Assembly (NCBI RefSeq): GCF_023169885.1 | Contig: NZ_AP025516.1 | Coordinates: forward strand, 3,141,501-3,205,500 | Reading direction: 5' to 3' | Source: Desulfofustis limnaeus | Lineage (GTDB): Bacteria; Desulfobacterota; Desulfobulbia; Desulfobulbales; Desulfocapsaceae | Length of the DNA stretch: 64,000 nucleotides | Shown here: in pieces, positions 17,800-28,558 of the stretch | How positions within the stretch are numbered: position 1 is the stretch's first letter | How the letters are laid out: the number at the start of each line of letters is the position of its first letter | Program-made: the position numbers and the translations under genes | Notes under the pieces: generated by a model | What the model was told of the DNA's origin: nothing | What the model saw: the letters and a program-made list of their open reading frames with translations, nothing else | Databases searched by the model: none

Positions 17800-18138
17800 T
17801 CACCGGCGAGGGCCACCGCGACGGCGATGCCGTCGCCCATGGCAGTCTGGCGTGTTCAGACAATGATGACCGCCGCCGATGTTGAGACTTTTGCCATCAA
17901 GCAAAGCCCGGGCGACGGTCGCCCGGGCTTCGGCCAACACCCGACCATACGTCTGACGAGATACTCCCATCCGTTGAGCGGCAGTCTCGTGATCATATCC
18001 TTCGCCGTCACTGAGACGGATCGCCTCCAACCCCTCCACGGACAATTCGAGGGCACCGGACGGTTCTCCATCCGCCGGCATATATCGAGAGATTACCGGG
18101 TAATGGGAGACGAATCTGAGCTTTTTCGGGCGCGGCAT
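17800..18138 (-). CDS. DUF134 (UPF0251) predicted DNA-binding protein
   Basis: 112 residues from MPRPKKLRFVSHYP, with GGAGAT upstream. The family hallmarks are the MPRPKK start, FxPxG-like hydrophobic segment, ELSVEGLEAIRLSDGEGYDHETAAQRMGVSRQTYGRVLAEAR (a helix-turn-helix resembling sigma-factor region 4) and ALLDGKSLNIGGG. The C-terminus ends with a His/Arg-rich HCLNTPDCHGRRHRRRG. DUF134 proteins are thought to regulate the adjacent DUF5320/NifX-type genes, which matches its position as first gene here. Confidence 0.85.
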   Translation of the reverse strand: MPRPKKLRFVSHYPVISRYMPADGEPSGALELSVEGLEAIRLSDGEGYDHETAAQRMGVSRQTYGRVLAEARATVARALLDGKSLNIGGGHHCLNTPDCHGRRHRRRGGPRR

Positions 18139-18263
18139 GGTATCTCCATATTGTTCATTTGCACATAATATAGCCATGACCTCAGCGGGAGACAAGTCTC
18201 ATTATGGGCGAATGACCAAAATAATTCTTGCCTTGTCCGCTTCACGGTAACAGCTCATTTTTG

Positions 18264-18292
18264 TTGACAAAGGCCAGAGAGCCGACTATCGA
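18264..18292 (+). promoter_or_regulatory. Candidate sigma-70 promoter of the riboswitch transcript
   Basis: A perfect -35 TTGACA (18264-18269), a 17-base spacer and a weak -10 TATCGA (18287-18292) lie immediately upstream of the cobalamin riboswitch. Confidence 0.45.
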
Positions 18293-18294
18293 TG

Positions 18295-18450
18295 AGGGAA
18301 CAAGGTGTCGTATCGACCGAAGAGGGAATCCCGTGCAAATCGGGAACGGGCCCGCCGCTGTAACCGGGAACGCTCGTTGCATAGGCCACTGGCAGGTGCC
18401 GGGAAGGCGCAACGAAACGGAAGATCCGGAAGTCAGAAGACCTGCCTTGT
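18295..18450 (+). ncRNA. Cobalamin (B12) riboswitch
   Basis: It contains the hallmark blocks in order: GGGAATCCCGTGCAAATCGGG, the core GCCCGCCGCTGTAACCGGGAA, GCCACTGG...CCGGGAAGGC and GGAAGTCAGAAGACCTGCC. This is the AdoCbl-type riboswitch consensus. A strong intrinsic terminator about 60 bases downstream implies transcriptional control: bound cobalamin favours termination. The controlled gene is unclear, since only a 64-codon frame follows on this strand before a convergent gene. Confidence 0.93.
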
Positions 18451-18510
18451 TGAAATCGGCCTGCTCTCCGCGGAATAGGGACAGCCGGAAGTTGCGTCTG
18501 TGGGACAGGG

Positions 18511-18542
18511 CCCCCGGATCGTTATCGATCCCGGGGGTTTTT
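18511..18542 (+). terminator. Intrinsic terminator of the cobalamin riboswitch
   Basis: CCCCCGG/CCGGGGG plus the inner ATCG/CGAT form an 11-bp stem with a TTAT loop and a single bulged C, followed by TTTTT. It is the expression platform of the upstream riboswitch. Confidence 0.9.
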
Positions 18543-18593
18543 CGTCCGGGATCTCCTCGAATACCCAGTACACCTCTACCACAGGAGACCCCC

Positions 18594-18788
18594 ATGCACC
18601 GTCACGAAATCGCTTTCGCCAAACAGTCAGCCCTGGCCACCACCGATTGGGATGCCTTCCAAGTGATCATCAGGACTTGTCTGCATCACGACAGGATCCA
18701 ACCCGGCCCGGCGTCCTCAACACCCACCGGTCTGCACCCGGACAGACACACCGGACAAGCGAAACACGGGATTACGGTATCGAAGTAA
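18594..18788 (+). CDS. Small hypothetical ORF downstream of the cobalamin riboswitch
   Basis: 64 codons starting MHRHEIAFAKQSALATTDWD, with AGGAGA seven bases before the ATG. It is the only frame on the plus strand that the riboswitch could control. It contains RTCLHHDRIQPG and a His/Pro-rich tail but no recognisable domain. The last 17 bases overlap the convergent gene. It could be a real small B12-regulated protein or the remnant of a degraded B12-related gene such as a transporter or CbiK. Confidence 0.4.
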   Translation: MHRHEIAFAKQSALATTDWDAFQVIIRTCLHHDRIQPGPASSTPTGLHPDRHTGQAKHGITVSK

Positions 18789-19497
18789 CGAACCAGCGCG
18801 CTCGTAACAGATACTGAACGAAAGCGGCAGGGTCAGCCAGGCCGGTCAGGTGAAGGTACGATTTCACCGCAAAGCCGGTCTGGTTGATGGCCATGTAGGC
18901 ATCGGCGAGAGTATCTCCCGACTCCCAGGCCTCCACGTTGGCCCGCTCGATAATCCGCTGACGCCGCTCGGCCGGCAATACCGCCAGTTGGATGGCGTGG
19001 GCCAGGTATTCCTGCGGCGTGGGAGACAGCGGCCGAACCTGCAGATGTTGCTGGACCACGGCGTGCGCGACCTCATGGGCAACGGCGCCGCCGTAGTGGA
19101 TGTCGTCGAACGGTTCGTCGTAGACCTGGGGAGACGAAACCCCCTCCTGGATGGCGGCTGGTGACATGAGGCGGATCCGATCGATGCGGCTATCGTAACT
19201 GCCATAGGCGATATAGCCATGGTTGTCGATGGAAACTTCGACCATATCGATAATGATCCCCTGCTTTAACGGCAGGCCGTAAAGCTCCAACTCCGCCAAC
19301 GCCCGCCCGGCAAAAAGACAGACGAGGCGCACCGTCTCAGAATCCGCACCAAATACCTCCACCCGAGGCTGATCCGGACAGACCGGATTTTCGTGGTGGT
19401 CGGCCCGACTGTTTTCTTTGAGTGCAAACTGTAGGACAAGCAACACGACCAGGGAAGCAAGCCAGGTACCTGTCGGATTTTCGCTCCTCTTCCGCAT
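18772..19497 (-). CDS. HExxH-containing exported or anchored putative metalloprotein
   Basis: 241 residues from the ATG preceded by GGTGGAG; a longer start is possible. There is an N-terminal hydrophobic segment (about 11-27, WLASLVVLLVLQFAL). The mature part has VEVFGADSETVRLVCLFAGRALAELELYGLP and the zinc-binding signature GGAVAHEVAHAVVQQH (about residue 150). The pattern resembles DUF6639-type exported proteins with a gluzincin-like HExxH helix; a third ligand and substrate are not identified. Convergent with the riboswitch-linked ORF. Confidence 0.65.
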   Translation of the reverse strand: MRKRSENPTGTWLASLVVLLVLQFALKENSRADHHENPVCPDQPRVEVFGADSETVRLVCLFAGRALAELELYGLPLKQGIIIDMVEVSIDNHGYIAYGSYDSRIDRIRLMSPAAIQEGVSSPQVYDEPFDDIHYGGAVAHEVAHAVVQQHLQVRPLSPTPQEYLAHAIQLAVLPAERRQRIIERANVEAWESGDTLADAYMAINQTGFAVKSYLHLTGLADPAAFVQYLLRARWFVTSIP

Positions 19498-19755
19498 GCT
19501 CTCCACCTTCATCACCGCACTCGATAACGCACCTCCTCGTCTGTTTGGTGCGCTATCGTAGATCACCTTGATGATGTCACGATAATCATTCCCATGTGCA
19601 TAACAACGTCAGAAGTCTTGGACAACGACCCGGCAGGCACCACACCGCTTCACCTTTCAACCTGCATAGTGAATTGTTTTTCTAGCAGAAATATTCTACA
19701 CTGAAAGGACAGATGCGTTTGGCATCCCTGTTACAAACGACAACCCGGAGCGGGC

Positions 19756-20814
19756 ATGATCGGCAAAAAAGACATTGTCGACAACGAACTGATCAAGGAA
19801 ATCATCACCATCCGCTTCGATACGTTATGCCGGATGCTGGAACATGAGCGTATGGGGTTCATGCCCGGGGTGGACGACGAAGGCGCCACCGGACGATTCG
19901 ACAACAAAGGAGCCATTTTCATTCCCGGCGGATTGATCTACCAGGATGTGGACGAGCGGTTCATCAGATACGAGCCGTATGGACCGATCAATGGCGGCGA
20001 GTTCCGTCGCAAGATTCGAGACGCCATGCGCAACGATAACGCCACCTTGCTCTACCCGGACGGCATCGCCCCCAGCGTCAACCTGGACAGCGGCTTTTTC
20101 TCTAAAGCGGCACGACGCATCTTCACCTACAAAAAAGCCGCCCACCGGCGCTCGAGAAAAGTCGGCACTGGTCCGGTCATCGAAATCGACTCCGACGACA
20201 TCATCAAAAGCCATTGCCCCACCTACATGAAACCACCCTACGGGGCTCGCACCCGGATCAGCTCTTGTATCTCTGTTGGCCTCATCGAACCGCCGATGTT
20301 TTTCGCCTATTACAAGACAGAACTGAACTTCTCCGAGAAGCAGACCCGGCGTTTTATGGCCGACCTGGACCGCACCCGGGACAAGGCACTGTCTTCCGAC
20401 AACACCATCCTCTACCCGCCTTATGTGGTGGTCTGCCACGACACCCGCTACAAAAGCAACAACTATACCGGATTGACCAGGATCCTGGGCATCGGCAGAT
20501 TCGGTGAATTCGCCACCTTCACCTTCGAATCGGTGAACAAACAACTGGCCGGAGAAATGAAACGGCGTAACCAGGGCTTCACCCCGGACGACATCTTTGC
20601 CGAAATCCATGGTCTGCCCATCCTCGGCATCATACGTATCTACAATCGAACCAATCCTGGCAAACGATTATTGAAATATCAATTAGTTATAGTGTCGCCA
20701 AAGGATGATGTAGGGATCGATGTCCAGAGCGTTGGCTCCCTGGCCAGAAAACACTATCAGGAACGGGCAGCAAACGACGCAGACACCGATAGTGGACCGC
20801 ACGAAACCGCCTGA
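19756..20814 (+). CDS. Hypothetical protein, family not recognised
   Basis: 352 residues, preceded by CGGAGCGGGC. No signal peptide, membrane segment or catalytic motif that I can name. Notable stretches are MGFMPGVDDEGATGRFDNKG near the start, RFIRYEPYGPINGGEFRRKIRDAMRNDNATLLYPDGIAPSVNLDSGFF, a cysteine-containing ISSCISVGLIEPPMFFAYYKT, ILYPPYVVVCHDT and IHGLPILGIIRIYNRTNPGKRLLKYQ. The even mix of charged and hydrophobic residues suggests a soluble globular protein. It is alone on its strand, convergent with the ATPase gene. Confidence 0.7.
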   Translation: MIGKKDIVDNELIKEIITIRFDTLCRMLEHERMGFMPGVDDEGATGRFDNKGAIFIPGGLIYQDVDERFIRYEPYGPINGGEFRRKIRDAMRNDNATLLYPDGIAPSVNLDSGFFSKAARRIFTYKKAAHRRSRKVGTGPVIEIDSDDIIKSHCPTYMKPPYGARTRISSCISVGLIEPPMFFAYYKTELNFSEKQTRRFMADLDRTRDKALSSDNTILYPPYVVVCHDTRYKSNNYTGLTRILGIGRFGEFATFTFESVNKQLAGEMKRRNQGFTPDDIFAEIHGLPILGIIRIYNRTNPGKRLLKYQLVIVSPKDDVGIDVQSVGSLARKHYQERAANDADTDSGPHETA

Positions 20815-20840
20815 CGGGCCATGGAGTTCGGACGCCCAGC

Positions 20841-23246
20841 TCACCCCCCCAATGCAGGTGGAGGAACCATCTCCCAGAGCAAGCAGGCCTTGACGTCAAA
20901 AACGTCAGCCCGCCGCGGTTTCAGCGAAAACGACTCGACCTTCGCCCGCTCCGGATCATGTTCTTCGGCCAACGCCAGGAGGGCTGCCTCCTGTTCGGTG
21001 TCCAAACGACCGATTTCCTCTTCTATGACCGCCAGCGCCTCTTCAGCCCGCCGGACGTCTTCCTGTTCTTTGGTTACGCGCCCGACACTCCTGAGGCCGC
21101 CGGCCGCCCTGGTGACCGTGGTGGAAGACAGCGCCTTGCGCCCGAGAAAGGCCCCGAGGATGGCTGAGCCGAAGGAAATCAGCGTGTCCGTTTTTCTGGC
21201 GCTCACATCGCCGCGTTCCTTGTCGACTTTCAGCGCCGCCGCCTCCAACTGCTTTTCCAATCGCTCTCGCTTGCCCTGAAAGCTCTTCAAAATCTTTTCC
21301 GCCGCTCCTTCCTTTGTTTCACGCAGGCAATCGGCAATGCGCACCCGGAAATCGGCCTCGCTCTCGCCGGGGCGGGATTCGAGCTTGAGGTCCGGAGCAC
21401 GCAGCAGTTCCAGGCGCTCATGCTGATACAGGTGATCACCGTAGTCGCGTGCGAAAATTTGCAGATCTTTGCGGGCCGACAACGAACTGGGTAACGGCCG
21501 ATAGCGACTCCCCTCGGGTGGCGCCGTCGGACACGCTTCCAGTTCGACTGGCAGCGATTCGGCATGCCGCCACTCGGGTTGGGTAAATGCTTCATCGAGC
21601 GACAGGTGCCGGACACAGCGGCGAACTTCATCAATGCCCCGGGCGGCATGATAAAACCGCACCGCTGCCGATACCGCCAGCCACGGTTCAAATACCGGCC
21701 GCTCAACCAGCAGCGGCGGTAGCATATAGCGTTGTTCGATGGCGGAACTGAGCATCCCCGGATGCTCGGCCAGTTGGTCGGACCAACTGCCGGCACCCTT
21801 TGCCGGTACCGGCTCTGCAGTGGGGTTGACGGAGCTGTCCTGCATCAGGGTGGCAATCTCCGGCAGGCCGATGGGGCCCTTCAGATAGGACATGACCCAG
21901 CGAGTCTCAAAGAGCAACGGTTCGTCCCGGTGAGCCGAGGCCAGGATGAAATGGCGCCCTTTCATATCGGCCAGTAAGCGCCGCACCTGCTCTCGGGAAA
22001 ACCCACTCCCTCCGGCGCCGACGATGCCGTCCAGCACTCGGTTCTGATCCTGCGAGGTCTGCAGCCGGCCGATGAACCAGCTGCCGATGTTGGCCAACCC
22101 CTTGTAGTCAAGGTCCACCGGATTCTGTGTCGCCAGCACCACCCCGAGGCCATAGGCCCGGGCCTGCTTCAGCAACAACAGCATCGGCCGTTTCGATGGC
22201 GGGTTGGCAGTCGGCGGGAAATAGCCGAAGATCTCGTCCATGTAGAGCAAGGCCTTGAGCGACGAAGTCCCCTGCTGGCGGCGCATCCAGGCGATCACCG
22301 CATTGAGCAGCAAGGTAACGAAGAACATCCGTTCGGCCTCGCTCAGATGGGAGATGGAAAAAATCGCCGTCCGTGGCCGCCCCGTCTGGTCGTAGAGGAT
22401 ACGCTGGATATCGAGCGGCTGGCCATGCAGCCAGCTGGCGAACGACGGACTGGCCATGACGTTGTTGATCTTCATCGCCAGTTCCATCCGCTCGGCCTGC
22501 GGGAAAAAGCGGGCCAACCCGAAGACGCCTACCTTGTCGAACGGTGGATTGACGATGGCGCCGATCAGCGATTCCAGATTCAAATCCTCACCGCCTCGCC
22601 AGTAGTGCAGCAGGATGGAAGATACCAAGATGTGCTCGCGACTGGTCAACGGGTCGCCCTCGATCCGGACCAGTGACAATAGACTCGTGGCGGTCGACCC
22701 GACCAGGGCCTGCAAACCGTCCTGATCACGGAGCAGTGGTTCGTCCGGGGCAGCGAACCCGGCTAGGATGGAGACGGGGGCGCCGCTGCTGCTGCCCGGC
22801 GTATAGATGGTTATCTCGGTCTTCTGCCGCAGCGCTGCGATCCGCTCCGGCCCCTGGCCCCAGCCGGCCAGACCTTCTCGCCAGGTGGTGGCGGTCTGCT
22901 CGGCAAGCTGATCGATGGACAGATTCTTCCGCGAAGCCTCGGCCGGATCGATCCAGGGCAGGAAATCGTCCCCGCGTAATTGCGGAAAGGTCAACAGCAG
23001 GTTGGCCATATCGCCTTTCGGGTCGACGATGATCGATGGGATGTCATCCATGATCGCTTCTTCGATCAAGCCGACACCAAGGCCGGTCTTGCCGCTGCCG
23101 GTCATGCCGATGATCACCCCGTGCGTGGTCAGATCCTTGCTCTTCAACAGAAATGGCCGATCAGGTGAGGCGGCACCGACCTCGACTGCCTTCTCCCGGC
23201 CCAGATAAAACAACCCAAGCTTTTCGTAAACTCGACTGGCGTCCAT
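20841..23246 (-). CDS. HerA/VirB4-like ATP-binding protein (DUF87 type)
   Basis: 801 residues. P-loop GMTGSGKTGLG at about 48-58, Walker B-like SIIVDPKGDM soon after, then a long ATPase core with LYMDEIFGYFPPTANPPSKRPML and ATQNPVDLDYKGLANIG sensor motifs. The C-terminal 200 residues are largely helical and charged (KEGAAEKILKSFQGKRERLEKQLEAAALKVDKERGDVSARK), interrupted by the short SFGSAILGAFLGRKAL. HerA-type hexameric ATPases move DNA or act in membrane secretion; no nuclease partner (NurA) is adjacent, so its function is open. Confidence 0.85.
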   Translation of the reverse strand: MDASRVYEKLGLFYLGREKAVEVGAASPDRPFLLKSKDLTTHGVIIGMTGSGKTGLGVGLIEEAIMDDIPSIIVDPKGDMANLLLTFPQLRGDDFLPWIDPAEASRKNLSIDQLAEQTATTWREGLAGWGQGPERIAALRQKTEITIYTPGSSSGAPVSILAGFAAPDEPLLRDQDGLQALVGSTATSLLSLVRIEGDPLTSREHILVSSILLHYWRGGEDLNLESLIGAIVNPPFDKVGVFGLARFFPQAERMELAMKINNVMASPSFASWLHGQPLDIQRILYDQTGRPRTAIFSISHLSEAERMFFVTLLLNAVIAWMRRQQGTSSLKALLYMDEIFGYFPPTANPPSKRPMLLLLKQARAYGLGVVLATQNPVDLDYKGLANIGSWFIGRLQTSQDQNRVLDGIVGAGGSGFSREQVRRLLADMKGRHFILASAHRDEPLLFETRWVMSYLKGPIGLPEIATLMQDSSVNPTAEPVPAKGAGSWSDQLAEHPGMLSSAIEQRYMLPPLLVERPVFEPWLAVSAAVRFYHAARGIDEVRRCVRHLSLDEAFTQPEWRHAESLPVELEACPTAPPEGSRYRPLPSSLSARKDLQIFARDYGDHLYQHERLELLRAPDLKLESRPGESEADFRVRIADCLRETKEGAAEKILKSFQGKRERLEKQLEAAALKVDKERGDVSARKTDTLISFGSAILGAFLGRKALSSTTVTRAAGGLRSVGRVTKEQEDVRRAEEALAVIEEEIGRLDTEQEAALLALAEEHDPERAKVESFSLKPRRADVFDVKACLLWEMVPPPALGG

Positions 23247-23554
23247 CGTTGTACCTCACGTCGCTGTGGTAGGCAGCCATCGACCGTGATGTCGTGCTCT
23301 TCAGCTGGCCGGTGTTCCGCATTTATCGGTTGGCAGACGGATCCGCTTATCGTCGCCCCTTTTTGCCTGCTTCTTGTAACATATCGGACACGTGCTCTGC
23401 GGGCAAACGTTTCTTTTGCCCCACTGCAGTGAAGTGGTTATAGTGGGATGGCACGTGTTTGAGGATTTTCAAGTCTCAGCCGCACCCGACACGACTGACG
23501 CCTGTAACCAGTCAGGCCGACTTGGCCGAGACGCCAACCAGTTCTTGCACTCTT
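23247..23554. other. Intergenic region upstream of apbE
   Basis: About 300 bases between the divergent ATPase and apbE genes. No RNA gene or repeat was recognised. An in-frame upstream extension of apbE exists but has no ribosome site. Confidence 0.4.
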
Positions 23555-24595
23555 ATGACAAACCCTTCATCGGAAACAGCCAGCGCCGGCGGCACCGGCC
23601 TGAACCGGCGACAGCTGTTGCAATGGGGAGCAGCCGCCGCTGTCGTGGGTACCGTTCTCTACCTTACTTTCGGCCGCTCACCCGGAGTCCGGGTGCTCCG
23701 TTACAGCCAGCCGATGATGGGAACCACCGTCAATATCACCGTCTGTGGGACCAGCGACGATCAGTGTCGGCACGCGGTCGATGCCTGTCTGAAGCGGATG
23801 AAACCGCTGGCCCAGCTGTTCAGTACCTACGTCGCCGACAGCCCGGTCTCGCAACTCAACCGTCACGGCATCCTCACCGATGCCCCCGCGGAGCTGATTG
23901 AAGTTCTAGAGTTATCGAGAAAAATCAGTGATCTCACTGACGGCGCCTTCGACCCGACGGTCCTTCCCCTGCTCGGTCATTATCGCCACCTTCAGCAATC
24001 CGGCACGCTTCCCGACCCATCGGTAATCGCGGAAACCTTGCACCTGGTTGATTATCGGAATATCCTGATCGAAGATCGGCGCACCGTGCGCTTTTCCCGT
24101 CCGGGCATGGGCGTTACCCTGGACGGCATCGCCAAGGGATATATCGTCGACCAGGGCATGAACGCTCTGCGCGGGACCGGAATCACCGACGCTTATGTGG
24201 AAGCGGGAGGCGACCTGATGGTGATCGGTACTCGCCAGGACGGCAACGACTGGCACATCGGCATCCGCAATCCACGCAGTGACAACCTGGAACATATGGA
24301 CACCATCTCCCTGAGCAACCGGGCCATTGCCACCTCCGGTGATTACCTCCAATATTTTACCGAGGACAAGATGGTGCATCATATCATTGACCCGCACTCC
24401 GGCTTTTCTCCCCTGCAGATCGCCAGCAGTTCGATCCTGGCCCCCTCCGTGGCCCTGGCCGATGGACTGGCCACCGCCACCATGGTACTTGGGGCCGAGC
24501 GGTCCCTGGACCTGCTCGAGTCTCTGCCCGAGTGCGAAGGGTATTTCTTCGACAAACACCTCAACAAATACTCGACCAAAGGATTTTTCAGCTGA
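23555..24595 (+). CDS. apbE: FAD:protein FMN transferase ApbE
   Basis: 346 residues from the ATG of MTNPSSETASAG. There is a twin-arginine-like signal (LNRRQLLQWGAAAAVVGTVLYLTFG, about 16-41), then the ApbE domain: QPMMGTTVNITVCG, FDPTVLPLLGHY, VTLDGIAKGYIVDQG, AYVEAGGDLMVIG, RAIATSGDYLQYF and HHIIDPHSGF. The enzyme attaches FMN covalently to Thr residues of NqrB and NqrC outside the cytoplasm. It sits one base upstream of nqrA, so it is the first gene of the nqr operon and serves it directly. Confidence 0.93.
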   Translation: MTNPSSETASAGGTGLNRRQLLQWGAAAAVVGTVLYLTFGRSPGVRVLRYSQPMMGTTVNITVCGTSDDQCRHAVDACLKRMKPLAQLFSTYVADSPVSQLNRHGILTDAPAELIEVLELSRKISDLTDGAFDPTVLPLLGHYRHLQQSGTLPDPSVIAETLHLVDYRNILIEDRRTVRFSRPGMGVTLDGIAKGYIVDQGMNALRGTGITDAYVEAGGDLMVIGTRQDGNDWHIGIRNPRSDNLEHMDTISLSNRAIATSGDYLQYFTEDKMVHHIIDPHSGFSPLQIASSSILAPSVALADGLATATMVLGAERSLDLLESLPECEGYFFDKHLNKYSTKGFFS

Positions 24596-24596
24596 C

Positions 24597-25940
24597 ATGA
24601 GAGAGATACGCCTGAGCAAAGGAGTCGATATCCCTGTCGGCGGCCGGCCGGACCGCGAGATAACCGACGGCAATCAGCCGCGCCATGTGGCTCTGATCGG
24701 TGACGATTACCCAGGGATGAAACCGACCATGCTGGTTGACGTCGGCGACCGGGTACAATGCGGACAACCGGTCTTTTCCGACAAAAAAAACGAAGGGGTG
24801 GTCTTCACCGCGCCCGGCAGCGGTGAGGTGGTGGCGGTACATCGCGGCGAAAAACGGCGTTTCCTGTCATTGGTCATCCGCCTCGACGGCGACGACAGCG
24901 TTCAGTTCTGCCCGCCGGAAAGCCGTCCTGACGCCCAATCACCCGACCAGTTACGCCGGCTGCTGATCGACTCCGGCCTCTGGTGTGCCCTGCGGACCAG
25001 GCCGTACGGGAAGATTCCGGCGGTCACGACGACCCCGGCCTCGCTGTTCGTCACCGCCATGGACACCACCCCCTTGGCGCCGGACATGGACCTGATCATT
25101 GCCCAGGGACGCAACGATTTAATCAGCGGCTTGACTGCCTTGCGTCACTGTCTCGATCGGCCCATTTTTCTCTGCCTGGGGGAAGGCAGCCAGGAGCCGG
25201 TCGCAGTGGAAGGCGTCGAACCGGTACGCTTCATCGGACCGCACCCGGCCGGATTACCGTCCACCCATATCCATTTTCTCGATCCGGTCAAGGAAGGAAA
25301 GACCGTCTGGCACATTGGCGTCCAGGACGTCATCGCCATCGGGGCCCTGCTACGGAACGGCCGCCTGATCCCGGAACGAATCATCAGCCTCGGCGGACCG
25401 TCGGTGAAGCGGCCGCGCCACCTGCGCACCCGTTTGGGAGCTGCCGTTGCCGATATCTGCAACGGGGAGCTTGTCGAAGGTGAGATCAGGAAGCTCTCCG
25501 GTTCGGTGCTGGATGGTCGCCAAGCCGACGAACACGTCGGCTTTCTCGGCCGCTACCATCAACTGGTGAGTTGTCTTCCTGAAGGGACCGGACGTTCTTT
25601 TTTCGGCTGGCTGCATCCCGGTACCCAACGATTCTCGGTGACCCGGGCCTTTTTTTCGGCCTTCCGCCGACCCTCCCATTTTCCTTTTGACACCGCGGTC
25701 TGGGGCGGGCACCGGGCCATCTTCCCGCTCGGCACGTACGAGCGGGTCATGCCGCTCGACATCATTCCCGTCTATCTATTGAAGAGCCTGGCCTCGGGCA
25801 ATACCGAAAAAGCCAAGCAACTCGGCTGCCTGGAATTGATTGAGGAGGATCTGGCCCTCTGCTCGTTCGTCTGCCCCGGCAAAAACGACTTTGCACCGAT
25901 GCTCCGCGAAACCCTGACCTCCATCGAAATCGAAGGCTAA
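24597..25940 (+). CDS. nqrA: Na+-translocating NADH:quinone reductase subunit A
   Basis: 447 residues from MREIRLSKGVDIPVGGRP, the canonical NqrA opening; a longer frame upstream overlaps apbE and is discarded. It continues with the characteristic VALIGDDYPGMKPTMLVDVGDRVQCGQPVFSDKK biotinyl-like segment and the conserved HPGTQRFSVTR block near residue 340. NqrA is the peripheral cytosolic subunit that contacts quinone. It starts one base after the apbE stop. Complete Nqr systems pump Na+ using NADH oxidation; in an anaerobe this would link NADH to menaquinone. Confidence 0.96.
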   Translation: MREIRLSKGVDIPVGGRPDREITDGNQPRHVALIGDDYPGMKPTMLVDVGDRVQCGQPVFSDKKNEGVVFTAPGSGEVVAVHRGEKRRFLSLVIRLDGDDSVQFCPPESRPDAQSPDQLRRLLIDSGLWCALRTRPYGKIPAVTTTPASLFVTAMDTTPLAPDMDLIIAQGRNDLISGLTALRHCLDRPIFLCLGEGSQEPVAVEGVEPVRFIGPHPAGLPSTHIHFLDPVKEGKTVWHIGVQDVIAIGALLRNGRLIPERIISLGGPSVKRPRHLRTRLGAAVADICNGELVEGEIRKLSGSVLDGRQADEHVGFLGRYHQLVSCLPEGTGRSFFGWLHPGTQRFSVTRAFFSAFRRPSHFPFDTAVWGGHRAIFPLGTYERVMPLDIIPVYLLKSLASGNTEKAKQLGCLELIEEDLALCSFVCPGKNDFAPMLRETLTSIEIEG

Positions 25941-25958
25941 CCCTCACCGGACACCGTT

Positions 25959-27156
<1,198 letters not shown>

Positions 27157-27164
<8 letters not shown>

Positions 27165-27942
27165 AGAACATCCCCTGAAACCATTTTACTCCGTCCTCGT
27201 CCTGGCCTTTGCCTGTTCGACGCTGGTGGCGCTGGCCGCGGTCGGCCTCCAGCCATACCAGCAGGCCAACCGCAGTCTCGATCAGAAGAAGAACATCCTG
27301 GTGGCAGCCGGGCTTTTCCAGGATGAACTGCCGATCAGCGAGCAATTCAAGACCATCGAACCTCGACTCGTGGAACTGGCCACCGGACGCTTCGTCGACC
27401 CACCGGATATCGACCCGGAGACTTACGATCAGAGAAGCGCCGCACTATCCGATGATACCGGGCGGGCCCTGGCACGGGAGAATGACCCGGCTGGGATCAG
27501 GCGGCTGGAGGATTATTCGCTGGTCTACCTGGTTCGCCAGGACGGCGCCATCAGCCAGGTGGTCTTGCCGGTACGCGGCAAGGGACTCTGGTCCACCATG
27601 TATGCCTATGTGGCGATCGAGGCCGACCTCAACACGATCAACGGCATTTCCTTTTACGAACACGGTGAGACACCAGGGCTGGGCGGCGAGGTGGAAAACT
27701 CGCGCTGGCAGAAACTCTGGCAGGGCAAGCAACTCTTCGACAGCGACGGCGCCCTCGCCTTTACCGTGCGCAAGCCGAGTCCCGGCAGCGACCCAGCGAC
27801 CCAACACCACCAGGTCGACGGTCTGTCCGGCGCGACGCTGACCTCGGACGGTGTCGATCGCCTGATGCAGTTCTGGTTCGGAGAACACGGTTTCAAACCG
27901 TTTTTTGAACAGGTGAGAGAACAGGGAGGCTTCAATGGCTGA
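27157..27942 (+). CDS. nqrC: Na+-translocating NADH:quinone reductase subunit C
   Basis: 261 residues: one N-terminal anchor (about 12-32, [18 protein letters not shown]) and a periplasmic FMN-binding domain. The covalent FMN-accepting Thr lies in [13 protein letters not shown] (about residue 228). The [12 protein letters not shown] motif of the family is present. Overlaps nqrB and nqrD by 8 bases each, so translation is coupled. Confidence 0.96.
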
Positions 27943-28558
27943 GACACCCCGGGAACTGCTGTTCCGCTCCATTTTCAGGCGTAATCCCATCGCCCTGCTG
28001 GTGCTCGGTATCTGCTCGGCACTGGCGGTCACCGGCCAGATGGCCACCGCGTTCGTCATGTCCATCTGCGTAACGCTGGTCGTCGCCTTCTCAAGCCTGA
28101 CCATATCCATCGTCCGTTACCAGATCCCCAACACGGTTCGCATCGGCATCCAGATCATGGTGATCGCCACCCTGGTCATCATCATCGACCAGATTCTCAA
28201 GGCGTTCTTTTTCGAACTGTCCAAGCAGCTGTCGATCTTTGTCGGGCTGATCATCACCAACTGCATCGTCATGGGCCGGGCGGAAGGTTTCGCCATGTCC
28301 AATCCGCCTATACCAAGCTTCATCGACGGTATCGGCAACGGTCTCGGCTACGGTTTTATCCTGATGAGCGTCGCCTTTGTCCGTGAATTGTTCGGCTCCG
28401 GCTCCCTGTTCGGTTTCGAGATCCTGAGGCTGACCACCAACGGCGGCTGGTACGTGCCGAACGGCATGCTCGTCTTGCCGGCCAGCGGGTTCTTTCTGAT
28501 CGCGCTGATCATCTGGATACTGCGAACCGTCGACCCGTCTCAGCAGGAGAAAAACTGA
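27935..28558 (+). CDS. nqrD: Na+-translocating NADH:quinone reductase subunit D
   Basis: 207 residues, six membrane helices. Family block [38 protein letters not shown], with a half-channel Cys in NC; NqrD and NqrE together ligate an intramembrane iron-sulfur centre. The stop overlaps the nqrE start by one base. Confidence 0.96.
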   Translation: MAETPRELLFRSIFRRNPIALLVLGICSALAVTGQMATAFVMSICVTLVVAFSSLTISIVRYQIPNTVRIGIQIMVIATLVIIIDQILKAFFFELSKQLSIFVGLIITNCIVMGRAEGFAMSNPPIPSFIDGIGNGLGYGFILMSVAFVRELFGSGSLFGFEILRLTTNGGWYVPNGMLVLPASGFFLIALIIWILRTVDPSQQEKN

